From Purshia tridentata (Eukaryota; Streptophyta; Magnoliopsida; Rosales; Rosaceae): DNA of 45,240 nt. Where the stretch lies: contig QANT01008046.1 of the NCBI GenBank assembly GCA_003254885.1, positions 1-45,240 on the forward strand. Reading direction: 5' to 3'. Of this stretch, positions 1 to 10,272 are shown one piece after another (the first letter of the stretch is position 1; every line of letters begins with the position of its first letter). The notes beneath the pieces are model-generated. The model saw only the letters and a program-made list of their open reading frames with translations, was not told the origin of the DNA and did no database searches. The position numbers and the translations under genes are program-made.

Positions 1-999
1 ACTCTAATTATAGATAACTAGATGAATACATATGAATACATATAATTTTTATGAATATATATTGGGGTGTAGTGTCACTCAATTAGAAATTATTCAATAT
101 AACCGATACATTGTTATGTTGTATAACCAAACTATGTATTATAATATGAGTAGACATTATTAAACTATACTCGATAAATATAAGTATGTAGACTAACAAT
201 ACATTTACATGTAAATTAGTTATACTACATGACAATATATCGGTTATATCCAATACGTTTTTCACTCAAAAAATGTGATGACATGCTATTCATGTTACTC
301 AAAGAATGTGATCTAACATGCCACTCAAAGAATGTGACACTATATTATATATATAATATAAATAACTTGGCAATTTTATACTATTTGTTTTTATACTAAA
401 ATAGTTTATTTTTTAAGAAATAACGTTAAGATAATATTGAGATTTTTTGAGAGTCATTTTGAAATATTGATGGGAACTAAAATAAATTTCAGATGTATTA
501 TGTTTCGGTCACCTCATTTGTAAAATAAAAATTTTTAAGATATGTTTAGGTATTTGTACCATTACTCTAAGTCTATCCAACTTATTTTGTGGATATTATC
601 TAACTGTTAAAGGGAATCAATCAGAAACAACCTACATTTGGAGAAATAAGATAAGGAAGAATGAATATTTTTCCAATTTAGTTTTAAAAAAAGTAATATC
701 TCACACATGTTGCATGTTGCACACGTGTGTTTTACAGAATCGACCAGAAAGTCAGAAACTTGTATAGTAGAACGTGTGTGAAAGAAACTAGTAGTTCCAC
801 TACATAAATAAATCTGCATTATATGCTAACTACTTTATCTTTCATTATTCTTCATTTCTTGTGTGTGGCTAAAGTAGCGTGGAAACCGCGTCTCCTCTTT
901 CACCGCCCTATAGAGTCGGTTCCCTCAGCTTACTGGATTTGAGGGAAATTTCGTTTCAGGTTCAGTTTCTCAATCTTAAAGCCGCCTTCCAATCACCCT
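1..999. other. Intergenic, AT-rich, with fold-back element at its left end
   Basis: No coding exon is recognisable. The left end carries a fold-back structure (91-254) followed by three copies of a short motif of the form CACTCAAAGAATGTGA (about 263-340). The rest is plain AT-rich DNA up to the promoter of the CYSTM gene. The reading frames here have no domain-like content. Confidence 0.6.
91..254. repeat. Fold-back (MITE-like) stem-loop
   Basis: Positions 91-128 and 218-254 are imperfect inverted repeats of about 36 bp. Both arms contain the block AACCGATA / TATCGGTT and differ at only a few positions, leaving a loop of about 90 bp. The outer flanks (71-90 and 255-275) show weaker inverted similarity, so the element may extend further. 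No target-site duplication could be fixed. Inference: a non-autonomous DNA element or its remnant. Confidence 0.55.
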
Positions 1000-1007
1000 T
1001 ATAAAAA
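1000..1007 (+). promoter_or_regulatory. Probable TATA box of the CYSTM gene
   Basis: TATAAAAA lies 107 bp upstream of the CYSTM start codon, in a region that turns from AT-rich to more GC-balanced. This spacing fits a plant TATA box with transcription starting near 1030-1035 and a 5' leader of about 75 bases. It is a motif match only. Confidence 0.45.
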
Positions 1008-1106
1008 TCTTTATCAAATCTCACAATTCCACTACTTTTCAATCAAAACCCAGTTGTTATTTTGTTGTTTTTGTTAGGAACATACTCACAATCTCAAACA
1101 AAGAGA

Positions 1107-1955
1107 ATGAGTTACTACAATCAGCAGCAGGCTCCAGTTGGTGTTCCTCCACCACAAGGTATGTCCGATGTCTCTTTTGGCCGATGTCTCTTTTGGTTTT
1201 GGTTTTGGCTTTTCCAGTTTTATTTTTCACTTGGGTCAGTTTATTCTGGTCTTTCATATTACTGACAATTTTTGTTTGATTGATCATCAATAGGGTATCC
1301 TCCAAAGGATGCTTATCCTCCACCAGGGTACCCTCCGCAGGGGTACCCTCCGCAAGGCTACCCTCAACAAGGTTACCCACCACAACAAGGGTATGCTCCG
1401 CAGTATCAGCAGCCTCCTCCACAACAACAAAGCTCTGGTTGCCTTGAAGGATGGTAAGCCCACAGTCTGCTTCTCTCTCGGTGTCTTATTTTTTTTGGTC
1501 ATGGATTATGAGATTGCACAACTTTGGTTCTGTTTGATTTATTTCTGATCTTATGAGTGATTATTGCCTAACAGCTGAAGAATTAAGGCGTACTTTCCTC
1601 TTAATAAAAAATTATTATTTGCATATCTAATTATCTATGACCAAAAGAGAAACTGTTATTTGATATTGATGTCCTATTGTCCAAGGAAGTGTTTTGAATT
1701 TTTGATGGGAATGTGGATGCATTCTTTGTAATATGACTGTGCCTAAATTGTATTGCTGATAAATTGATAATCTTGAATTCTTGATCACAAGTGACGAAGT
1801 TCTCAGATACTAGTTAATTATTAGGAAAGGAAAAATTGAAGCCAAATAAGTGACTTTATATGTGAACTTAAAGATAATTAACAGTATCTATTTTTGATGT
1901 TTTGTGCAGTTTAGCGGCACTTTGCTGTTGTTGCCTTTTGGATGCTTGTTTCTGA
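1107..1955 (+). CDS. WIH2: Cysteine-rich transmembrane module (CYSTM) protein, WIH-like
   Basis: Three exons, 1107-1158, 1294-1453 and 1910-1955, join in frame to 85 residues; both introns are GT..AG. The protein begins MSYYNQQQAPVG. It continues with a proline/glycine/tyrosine/glutamine-rich region of repeated GYPPQ units (about residues 18-60) and ends in a compact C-terminal module, LEGCLAALCCCCLLDACF. That tail is the hallmark of the plant CYSTM family: a single hydrophobic helix with a run of cysteines, probably palmitoylated and membrane-anchored. In Arabidopsis the closest relatives are WIH1/WIH2 (WINDHOSE), which act with WUSCHEL and tetraspanin-type proteins in megasporogenesis; other CYSTM proteins are linked to stress tolerance. 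Position next to the FRO1-TRB-DG1-ARL8 block suggests orthology to At5g67600 (WIH1), although the sequence resembles WIH2 closely. The family call is very sure; WIH1 versus WIH2 is not. Confidence 0.93.
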
Positions 1956-4125
1956 AGGAGATTTGATGCTTCATTCATGACCCCTCTATCTTAGGGTTAA
2001 AATCTCATTCAAGTTTAGGATAAGGGTTACTGTCTAATGTTTGACAGTGGTATTTCGTTTGGTAATATGTAATGCAGACTCAAGAACTTAACTGATATAT
2101 TCTTGTGAAGAAAAATAGTTGTGGAATTGAATAATAGTAGCAGGATGTTCATTTTTTGACATTGTCATCTAGTAAGCTATTGTTTGTTCATATTATTCTA
2201 CAATATTGGGCTGGTATTGATACCAAAAGCGATTCACACTTTTGGTTCCACACACAAAAAAGTGTTACGAATTTACAACTCTTTTACTCACACACATCCG
2301 GCTACAATAAGCTCCCGGTAAACTGCTGAATACAGTTTCTTATGATGGAGTTGTGCACATTGTCTGTGATTAATGGCTTGGAGAGTGTATGCATGATGTC
2401 CCTGGATTCTATAACAATTCCCATGGTCAAAATATGAGCATGATGGAACTACTAATTACTTCCCTCTCTGTAGATGACAATAAGTATTGGATATGATGCT
2501 CCTTTTGCTTTGGATTATCTTTGAAGAATCCCACCCACCTGTTGTTTTAATTTCCCTTAAATACTTTTATGTTCTCCTTTGCCTTTTGGCTGGATCTAAT
2601 GTTTTGTTGTGCAATAAAGAGGTAGCATTCTCCGTTCCTTTTCACTTTTTTCCACCAATAGAGGCTCAACAACTTTCCAATAGTGACAGATGACCCAACC
2701 AACACTCGTGATTGTTTCATTGGGCTACAGCTCATAGTCGGATAGAATGTTGCTATTGCTAATGTTTGGTGAGGCAATTAAAGATGGTTTGGCATGTTTT
2801 TCATGTTACTCCAACAAGAGATGCAAACTAAAGCAATATCCCAAGTTCAACCCACAAATCAGCCCAAATAATCCAACCCCATCTCCATAAAAAAAAAAAC
2901 AAAAGAAGAGCCCTCCATTAGTGATCAGACAAAGTCCTCTCACCTCACAATCTCCAGCTTCTCATCTTCTCATCTTTCTCAATCCTTCTCTCCTCTATCT
3001 GCAGGAAATCTCACAGGCCAAAAAGCCCCCAATCCTTGAAATAACCCCCTCCTGGCTTATATTACCAATATTAGTGAGCATCTAATTTCATACAAAAGGT
3101 CATAGTTCAAACCTCCTCTGCCTTTTTAGTCTCATTTGTACTGAAAAAAGGACAATGTATTTAGCTCTAGTGTTTTGTGTTTTTCCCAACATATATGATC
3201 ACCTCAGGTTGTGTTTCGCTGCATACAATGTAGTAGTAGTACATGGATTTGAGAAAAAAAAATTGAAAGAAAAATTGGAAAAATTATTATTTTCCAAAAA
3301 GAAAAAGAAAAATTTTGGGAGCCAAGTGAGCAATTTAAGAACTTACACTCTGGAATCTTTAATAGTTTTTCTCTAATGCTTTCTTTTGCAAATCATTATG
3401 AATCCCCAAAACTGATCATTAAATAATATTTGAGAGCAAAATTTTTAGAGGGCTCTAGTTCTTTGTGGTGATCGTATTCATGTTTCACTAGAGTTCTCAA
3501 AATCTTAACTCATTCATTCATACAATAAATGAGACATTCTTCACAATTTTTTCTGCACTATTCGAAGTTCTTTGCATAACTTAAACAGTTAAACGGCAGA
3601 AGTTTGTCAACTGACATCATATTCTAGTCACCACACGATAATTAATAATTCTAAGGGATTTTTTTTATAAGTCCATTTGGGCACTTTTACTGTTTATTAA
3701 GCCCAAATACGAAAGTAAATTACCTTGTCGGCTCACTTTTTAAAATGATCAAAGACATGAAAAAAAAAAAACCATTAAAAAGAAACAAAATTACAACACT
3801 GCCACCGGTTATTCTATGACAGTCTACGTTGTCATTTCATATTCCTCTCATTATTTTATTAATAAGTTCTGACAACTCTCATTTCATGTTCCTTTAATGA
3901 TTTTATTAATAAGTTCTGACAACTTACTACATACTTCACTGTGTCTTTTCTTGTACATTTCATTATTTTATTATTGAACTATTATAACTTGTGTGTTGTT
4001 TGGTTTTAGGTTATTGAACTAAATTTATACAAAAAAAAATGACATCCAAAATTGTATAGTGAAAAAAACACAAAATAAATTGCCATTTACATACAATGGT
4101 AGTAACATTTTATTTATACTATATG
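1956..4125. other. Intergenic, no gene recognised
   Basis: This is the 3' untranslated and intergenic stretch after the CYSTM gene. All frames are short and none resembles a known domain. Positions 3245-3320 are A-rich. Between 3825 and 3920 there is a short direct duplication (the phrase TTATTTTATTAATAAGTTCTGACAAC recurs in near-identical form). Nothing else is supportable. Confidence 0.5.
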
Positions 4126-4131
4126 TAGTAA

Positions 4132-4430
4132 CCAAGGTATTAAATTTCGAAATTTTCGGCGAAATTTCGCCGAAAATTTCGTTTTTTGGGGGTATGGAAA
4201 TTTTAACAACAACCTATTAATTTTTCGCCGAAATTTCCCCGAAATTTTCGAAATTTCGCCGAAATCACCGAAATTATCGAAATTTCGCCAAAATCATCGA
4301 AATTATCGAAATTTTCGGCCACCACCATATTTGATCTTACCTGCAATTACCATTTTGCCCTTAATTCCGTCGAAATTTCCGTCGAAATTTCCGTCGAAAA
4401 TTTCCACAAAACCGAAATTTAACTCCTTGG
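4132..4430. mobile_element. MITE-like element built from a palindromic CGAAATTTCG motif
   Basis: The ends are inverted repeats: CCAAGGTATTAAATTTCG at 4132-4149 against the complement of the last 18 bases (4413-4430), matching at 16 of 18 positions. The element is flanked on both sides by TAGTAA (4126-4131 and 4431-4436), which reads as a 6-bp target-site duplication. The interior is made almost entirely of variants of CGAAATTT(TCG), a perfect palindrome when written CGAAATTTCG. There is no coding capacity. Because TAGTAA also occurs in the neighbouring array, the duplication could be coincidental. Confidence 0.7.
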
Positions 4431-4980
4431 TAGTAACAACCCTAACCCTATTTATATATTGTTACTAACAACCATAGCACTACTTACATTGTTACTAAAA
4501 ACCATAGCCCCTTACATATTTACCGACAAGCAGTAACAATCATAGCCCAATTTACATATTGTTATTGCTTGTTAATAACAATCATAACCCACTTATATAT
4601 TGTTACTGACAAATAGTAACAACCATAGTCTCACTTACATATTGTTACTGCGTGTCAGTAACAAGTATAAACCTACTTTTGTTACTGACAAGTAATAATA
4701 ACCATAGCCACATTTACATATTGTTACTAATTGTCAGTAATAATTATAGCTTCACTTATATATTGTTACTGCTTGTCAGTAACAATTATTAACTCTACTT
4801 TTATATTGTTATTGACATGTAGTAACAACTATAGCCACACTTAAATATTGTTACTGATTGTCAATAACAATCATAACTCCACTTACATATTGTTACTGAT
4901 AAACAATAACAACTATAGCCTCACTTATAGATTGCTACTGACAAACAATAACAATCATAGCTTTACTTATATATTGGCTA
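4431..4980. repeat. Degenerate tandem array of hairpin-forming units of about 45 bp
   Basis: About a dozen diverged units follow one another. Each has the form GTTACTG-(spacer)-CAGTAAC or GTTACTGACAAGTAGTAAC, followed by a linker like AACCATAGCCxCACTTACATATT. Each GTTACT...AGTAAC pair is an inverted repeat, so each unit can form a short hairpin. Units differ by substitutions and small indels, which indicates an old array. It starts directly at the right end of the MITE-like element. Confidence 0.7.
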
Positions 4981-6000
4981 TAAAATAAAAATGACAAATT
5001 CTATTAACATAACTAAGATGCATATATGCAGATCACATGCCTTGGTTCCTTCATCAGGTGAACCTAACTATAAACTTGAGAAAAAATCATGTAATTATTC
5101 ATTTTATTCCATGCAACTGTGCATATATATGTGAATGCAAAGCTTGGAATTTTGTTAAATTAATTTACAGTAGCTAGCAGCTAGCTCGCATATTAATATG
5201 GCTCATCATACATCATATTTAATTATATGCGCAAAGACACAGCACATATATGCATACAAGCAAATTCCCAACAATATACTATATAAAAAAATATATAATT
5301 CCGTTATGTAATTTAAACAAAATACATAATGAAAAAAATATAGTTGCTCAATGTTTTCCCAGAAGAAGAAATTTTTTTGAGGATTGCTTCAAGGGAACGA
5401 GCCAAATGGAGCTGATTAAATCCATAAACCAAGCAAATCTAATAAAAAGGATTAAGACTTCAAAAACAAAACAAAGCAAAAAGCAATATCAAAACCACCA
5501 ATCAAATTAGATGGTACTGTATAACACTAATGATTATGAATTTGTGATCGACGTCCAACAAATAATTACACATCAAAAGAAAAGTTTTCTGTAAATAAAA
5601 TACTTGCATGCAGGTTTGAAAACAAATTCAATCAGACCCAGAATCAAAATTCCAAAAATAAATCTGAAAATTAATTCTCAAACAACAACAGAAAAAACCC
5701 AAATGCAATTTATACAAAAAAACTAAAACAGATCTAATCAATAAAGTAGAAGAAAAACAAAACCTAGATGATCAATTCCCTATATCAGTGTAAATCACTC
5801 AAATATGAGCACCAATCTAGTGGCACATATAAAGCAAACACTCAATTTCCCACTCCTAGCTTGATTTCCAGTTCTAAGGGGTCTTTTTTGACTTGGAATT
5901 GTCATTGCTGATCCTTTCCTATGTAACCAAACACATAGGTACAAATCATTATAGAAAAACCAACTATTATTGAAATTTGAATCAATCAGCCTAGAAGAAC
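4981..6000. other. Intergenic, no further response-regulator exon found
   Basis: AT-rich sequence downstream (in minus-strand sense) of the orphan response-regulator exon. I searched the minus strand by eye for the expected next exon, with the phosphoacceptor aspartate motif MTDYCMPGMTG, and found nothing resembling it. All frames are short and A-rich. Confidence 0.5.
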
Positions 6001-6140
6001 CTTTGCAAGAGGAAATTCTGAGCAAACACTCAATGACCTTGCGATCGGCGAGGCTATCATCGACAGCCAGCACATGAGCCTCTTCAGAGTTGGACGACGG
6101 CAAAAGGTCGAAGAGAGAGAGATTAGAGAGAGAGGGAGAC
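6001..6140 (-). pseudogene. Orphan first-exon fragment of a type-A response regulator (ARR)
   Basis: On the minus strand the frame reads LFDLLPSSNSEEAHVLAVDD then SLADRKVIECLLRISSCK and ends at a good splice donor (AAAG|GTTCTT, last exon base 6001). This is the start of a receiver domain of the cytokinin-induced type-A response regulators, with the paired acidic residues VDDS. The splice site after SSCK is where I recall these genes having an intron. Two things show it is broken. No ATG lies in frame between the VDDS region and an upstream TGA near 6151. No downstream exon carrying the phosphorylated aspartate or the conserved lysine is seen in the next 1.5 kb. The DNA upstream is a long CT/GA-rich tract. 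It is more like the ARR5/6/7/15 group than ARR16/17. Most likely a truncated duplicate. Confidence 0.7.
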
Positions 6141-6200
6141 AGAGACAGACGTCAGATAGAGAATGAGGTCAGAGAGAGAGAACAGAGACAGAAATGAGCC
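6104..6200. repeat. GA-rich microsatellite-like tract
   Basis: Imperfect (GA)n/(GAGACA)n on the plus strand, CT-rich on the minus strand directly upstream of the response-regulator fragment. CT-rich leaders are common in plant 5' untranslated regions, so this may be the leader of the parent gene. Confidence 0.6.
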
Positions 6201-7765
6201 AGAGAGATAAAAGTGACTGTAAATAAGTGATAGAGATAAGAATCTCTTAAGTGTTTCAGATAGGAAAGGGCACAACAGGAAATAAAAAATAAAACCTAAC
6301 TAATAAAATCAAGAAGTGGACCGGGAAAAATAAATTGTGGGCCGGAAGCTAATCAAGTGGACTCGTTAAGTAGCAAATTAAGAAGGTGAGCCCAATATGA
6401 ATATATCAATAATTATCTGTAATTCCAAAAGTTGATGACACAGCATATATCAAATATTTCTTTTTTCTTTTCCAGATGATTTGGATTGATACAATTGGTT
6501 TCATGTCTTGTCCAAAAACAAAAAGTACAAGGATGTAACAAGTAGATAGAGCCAGCAACTAGCAACTAGCAACAAGCGGTGAGCAATAAAAGAGGCATGC
6601 ATTATTTCTTATTTCAAATTGATCGATGATGAAAGTCATGAAACTTGAAAGGACCAATATATAGAGACATCAATATTAACCAAGTATTTTATTAACCAAC
6701 TTGGTCCAAACAAATAGAACAGGTTCCAACTGATTAGGGACTAAGCAGATAGTCAGATACCTATAATATGCCATTGGAATCTGGTACTATTATTTAGCAT
6801 AGTTCTCTTCATCTCTCTTTCTTCTATTATGGAGGGATGGTTCAAAGTTCAAACCTCAGAGGGTAAAACATATTCCTTGCACACGTGATAGCATCGTTCC
6901 AATTTATAAGGTTGAAGGTTTGACAAAGAGGAAGGCCTGCCATATAAATGAATCTTTTTTTTTTTGTTGTCGTCTCTCCCTTTTGAAATTTTCTCCAGTG
7001 AAGCACTTTGGGTATGTGAACAAATTTGAGTTGATATATATATGCTGGAACCACATTACCATATGTAGAACAATGTACATACTTTAATTACTAAGTTGTC
7101 TCCTGCTAATCATGCAAGTATGCAACCAAATTTAATTACTGTTGCTTGTAAATATATATGTTACAGGTAGAGTTTGAACTTTCCCTCAATGCTGGCTAAA
7201 TGCAATAAATTAATGCACATACACTATGAAGTGACATGCACAAATATATACACACATTGAATTATTGATCATAATTTTCGAAAACAATAACGTGTGTTTA
7301 ATGTGTTATAAATCTCACTTGATTGTGAAAGAATGTTCCATTAAATATGGTCCATGAAAAATATCTCATATAAGATAATATATCATGAAAATAATAAAAA
7401 GGACACAGAAAAGAAAAAAGTTAAAAAAGTCCATAAATAATTGAGAATTAGAATGAGTTCCTTTCACAAACTACAGTTCGTGAAGCGCAAGGGCGCCACT
7501 GTTTCTGCTTTGCTTGATATAATAAGGACAAGTGTCTTGACATTCCCAAAATCCCAACTCTATAAATCTCAATTTGTTTTGTTATATATATTTTAATAAC
7601 TCGATCTGCTCTGCTGACTCTGTTTTCTCTAACCATCTCTCAACTCTATCGTTTTGCCGCGTTTCTGGTGCTGTCTCTATTGCCCACATAGCCAGCTACA
7701 AATATCCTTTTTTTATTTCAAAACTTGTTTAATAAACTAATTTCTTTCCTGGGTTTTGTACAACA
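6201..7765. other. Intergenic, no gene recognised
   Basis: AT-rich DNA without convincing coding frames. A possible TATA box (TATAAATC) lies at 7561, about 205 bp upstream of the orphan NAGS-like first exon. Nothing else is supportable. Confidence 0.4.
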
Positions 7766-8158
7766 ATGGCAACTCTAAGATCAAGGCCATGGAATTACCA
7801 GCAAAATTATGGTGATGATCAAACTTGGTCTTACTCTTCTTCAAGTCAGAACTGCAAACCCAAAATTTCCAATTACAGTTTGAGAGTGAAAAATCAGAGG
7901 GTTGGTGGGTTGGGTAGTCTGTGGCAAGAAATGGTAATAAAAAGAAGGAAAAGGTGCAACTTGAAGTTGGTGGCAGCTGCTAAAGGGTGTGGGTGGGAGG
8001 GTCATGAGGCTTATGCTATTTCAGAAGAAGATACAAGATTTGTGGAGGCCCTCCGGCAAATCCAGCCCTTCAGTTTCGTAAACAGAGGCACTACTTTTGT
8101 TGTGGTAATAGCTGCTGAGATTGTTGATAGTCCTTATTACTTGGATGCCATTCTCCAG
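7766..8158 (+). pseudogene. Orphan first exon of an N-acetylglutamate synthase (NAGS) paralogue
   Basis: One open exon of 131 codons starts at an ATG (MATLRSRPWNYQ) and ends at a GT donor (CTCCAG|GTACTG) in phase 0, the same phase and place as exon 1 of the complete NAGS gene downstream. Its last 40 residues align to the start of the amino-acid-kinase-like domain: RGTTFVVVIAAEIVDSPYYL here against [20 protein letters not shown] in the complete gene. The N-terminal part (about 1-75) is serine- and basic-rich and would suit a plastid transit peptide. It is unrelated in sequence to the leader of the complete gene, so this is not a recent tandem copy. None of the other nine NAGS exons is found between here and 10626. 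It has no stop or frameshift. It is probably a truncated paralogue, or an exon whose partners were lost to insertions. Confidence 0.75.
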
Positions 8159-8166
8159 GTACTGCA

Positions 8167-8180
8167 CTCTCTCTCTCTCT

Positions 8181-8211
<31 letters not shown>
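8167..8211. repeat. Compound (CT)n(CA)n microsatellite
   Basis: About seven CT dinucleotides run straight into about fourteen CA dinucleotides with one interruption, immediately after the donor site of the orphan NAGS exon. Confidence 0.9.
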
Positions 8212-8737
8212 GACACAACTTCTTTTTGAGGTAATTGGAGCTTATTAATTTAAATTAGTCGGTGATGAACAACTTAATTAAGCTCCATTTTTGAGTAGAA
8301 CCCATGATTTTCAGTGTGAGTCCAGCTGCAACACCTACCTAACTTACTGGACCAAGCCAACCCTTGTTTGCTGCAGTTACTTTAGTTCAGTACTGCCGTC
8401 ACTATGAAAAAAGTAATTCTATTACGTACCCCACTTCTCACTCAGCTTCTATGAGTTGAAGTTAAATATAATTTCTATTCCACTCACAACTCACAAGATA
8501 AGATATAATGTATGAATCTTAAGTGGTGTGTTAATAGCACTGTCAATATTTTTGGGGTCCAAAAAAAACTTCCCTGTCAGACTATCATGGGTATACCACC
8601 TTGTGTGTTAAGGATCGATTGTATTATATGACCTAATAAGTAATAAAAGAGGCTGTCATAATAATAATCTTCACCTTTTACAGAGAAGTGGTAAGGCGTG
8701 AGACTTCTATGAGGCATGCCGGACTTCTATGAGGCAT

Positions 8738-8816
8738 GCCCCAATGGAGCAGCTCTCACAAAGAGGTAGGTCCCATGTATTATAGGGCCCACCTCTTTGT
8801 AAGAGCTGCCTTGGGC
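8738..8816. repeat. Long hairpin / fold-back element
   Basis: Arms 8738-8773 and 8785-8816 are inverted copies. The core CAGCTCTCACAAAGAGGT pairs with ACCTCTTTGTAAGAGCTG, with a loop of about 11 bases and few mismatches. It is preceded by two tandem copies of a 20-bp phrase, ACTTCTATGAGGCATGCC plus two variable bases (8703-8740). It could be a tiny MITE or a hairpin RNA source; the sequence does not say which. Confidence 0.7.
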
Positions 8817-9819
8817 AGCCCCTCTCAAGTGGTAAATCCTAAATTCATGTCTTGACACGTTTAAATAAATAAAAGAAAGTACAAAACAAAACAACCATCA
8901 TAGTTGGCACTTGGTTGTGATGAGAGTACTATTCAAGTCTTGTCATAGTTAATTGCATTCGAAATATTTGCCGTGTATTTTACGTGTGGACCGTGGTTCT
9001 ACTTATACCCACTAAATAAGACTACTCATTAGACCCATTCTAATTTCTTTCTCTCCAACTTTCTATGTATAAAATTGTTAAACAAAAAACAAAATAAAAT
9101 ATTTAAAAATTATAAAAAACTCATAACCCCTACTCGCCCATGGCCCACCCCTAGCCACTTGTCCCCACCACTCCTGCCCACTTCTCGAGGACCCTATGCC
9201 ACCAAGCACCGATGCCTCCTCTCTTATCTCTCCTCCCTTTTTTCTTCCCCTCTCACTTCTTTTGCATCCCGGTCTTTTTGTTGCGTTAGGAGTTGTGAAT
9301 CAAATACAAATTGTTTTTGGAATAAATAATTATACATCGTTGAGGGATGCAGACGTTTGCACTTTTTTTTAAATTTCTAACGCAGAGTGCTCAGGAGTAA
9401 AGTTTTTATAATAACTGAGCGTTGCATTAAGTGTTCAGCATCGCTTTTTTCGTCAATTTTTTAAAGTATTTTTTGACAGTTAACGTAAAATGAGTTTGTG
9501 AATGTTACATGTTAAGTTAATTTTAAAATTTAGGATAAAGCTCAAATTTTCAGAGTTAGAATCTAATATAAAATTAATAAATCAGTATCGAGCGCTCGAT
9601 AGTGGTGCTAAATGCTTGATGCTGAAAATTTGTAAAAACAAATTATGAGCCATTCACAATAGATTTATTCTCTGTTATGAAGTGTATTAAGTAAGATATT
9701 TTTTTAAGCTATAAGTTGCAACAAGATTTTTTAAGACAAGACTTCGCACTTTAATGAGTTTATTGGGCTATTATCGTTCATGTCGGATCTAAATAGTTAA
9801 GTTGATGACGATGAAAGTG

Positions 9820-9948
9820 GGCTTGACAACCTTTCCAGCAAAAAGAGAGAATCCAAAGAGAGAGAGAGGTGTCGCCCGACAGGGGTGCAGTCCGCCGAGT
9901 GACTGGTGGGTGGGGTCAAGTGAGCAATTAAGTGGGTATGAAAAGGAN
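9820..9948. repeat. Direct repeat copy 1, ending at an ambiguous base
   Basis: About 128 bp starting GGCTTGACAACCTTTCCAG and including GTGTCGCCCGACAGGGGTGC; it is nearly identical to 10273-10405, apart from one substitution and a small GA-length difference. The copy stops exactly at the single N (9948), after which the sequence becomes unrelated AT-rich DNA. Confidence 0.85.
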
Positions 9949-10079
9949 TCTCTTTTTTTAAATATTTTTTTCTTATTAAAATAATACTAAATCAACACAA
10001 ATATATGATATAATATAGATAAAATATATTAATATACACATATTACATAAAAACATCATTAAATTAGATTATAACACTA

Positions 10080-10272
10080 TTAAATTCATATGAACAATAA
10101 AAATTATAACATAAAATTAAAATATAATTATAAAATTAATATTATATAATATATTTATTAAGTTAAACGTGTATACGGGACCCCGCGGAGCGGAGAGTGG
10201 TATTACCATACCTGCTTAATCGGGGCGGGGCCCCACGGGGCTTATCGGAGACGGGAATAATTGCCATCCCTA
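10080..10272 (-). mobile_element. hAT-like non-autonomous element, copy 1
   Basis: An AT-rich body is followed by a GC-rich end with CGGGGCGGGGCCCC-type sequence. The terminus reads ATTGCCATCCCTA, i.e. TAGGGATGGCAAT on the other strand, the typical end of plant hAT-type elements. A second copy lies in opposite orientation at 31066-31285, sharing the AT-rich block almost base for base. The left boundary here is uncertain because it runs into the junction near the N. Confidence 0.65.

Noticed and set aside
1057..1502. Minus-strand frames of 121 and 71 codons
   Set aside because: Shadows of the repetitive GYPPQ-coding exon of the CYSTM gene.
4436..4450. AACCCTAACCCTA, telomere-like repeat
   Set aside because: Only two imperfect units. 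The plant telomere unit is CCCTAAA, and the phrase is explained by variation in the hairpin array.
4431..4980. CRISPR-like array
   Set aside because: This is a plant nuclear genome. Units are diverged and there are no unique spacers or cas genes.
6001..6151. Sex-determining ARR17-type partial duplicate
   Set aside because: The residues (DDSLADRKVIE) fit the ARR5/6/7/15 group better than ARR16/17. There is only one fragment, with no inverted partner in the window.
7766..8248. 160-residue open frame read as a whole gene
   Set aside because: Residues after 131 come from the intron (CT/CA microsatellite). The real exon ends at the donor at 8158.
9075..9329. 84-codon plus-strand frame rich in proline and serine
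   Set aside because: Low-complexity composition, no homology recognised, and it lies in repeat-rich sequence.
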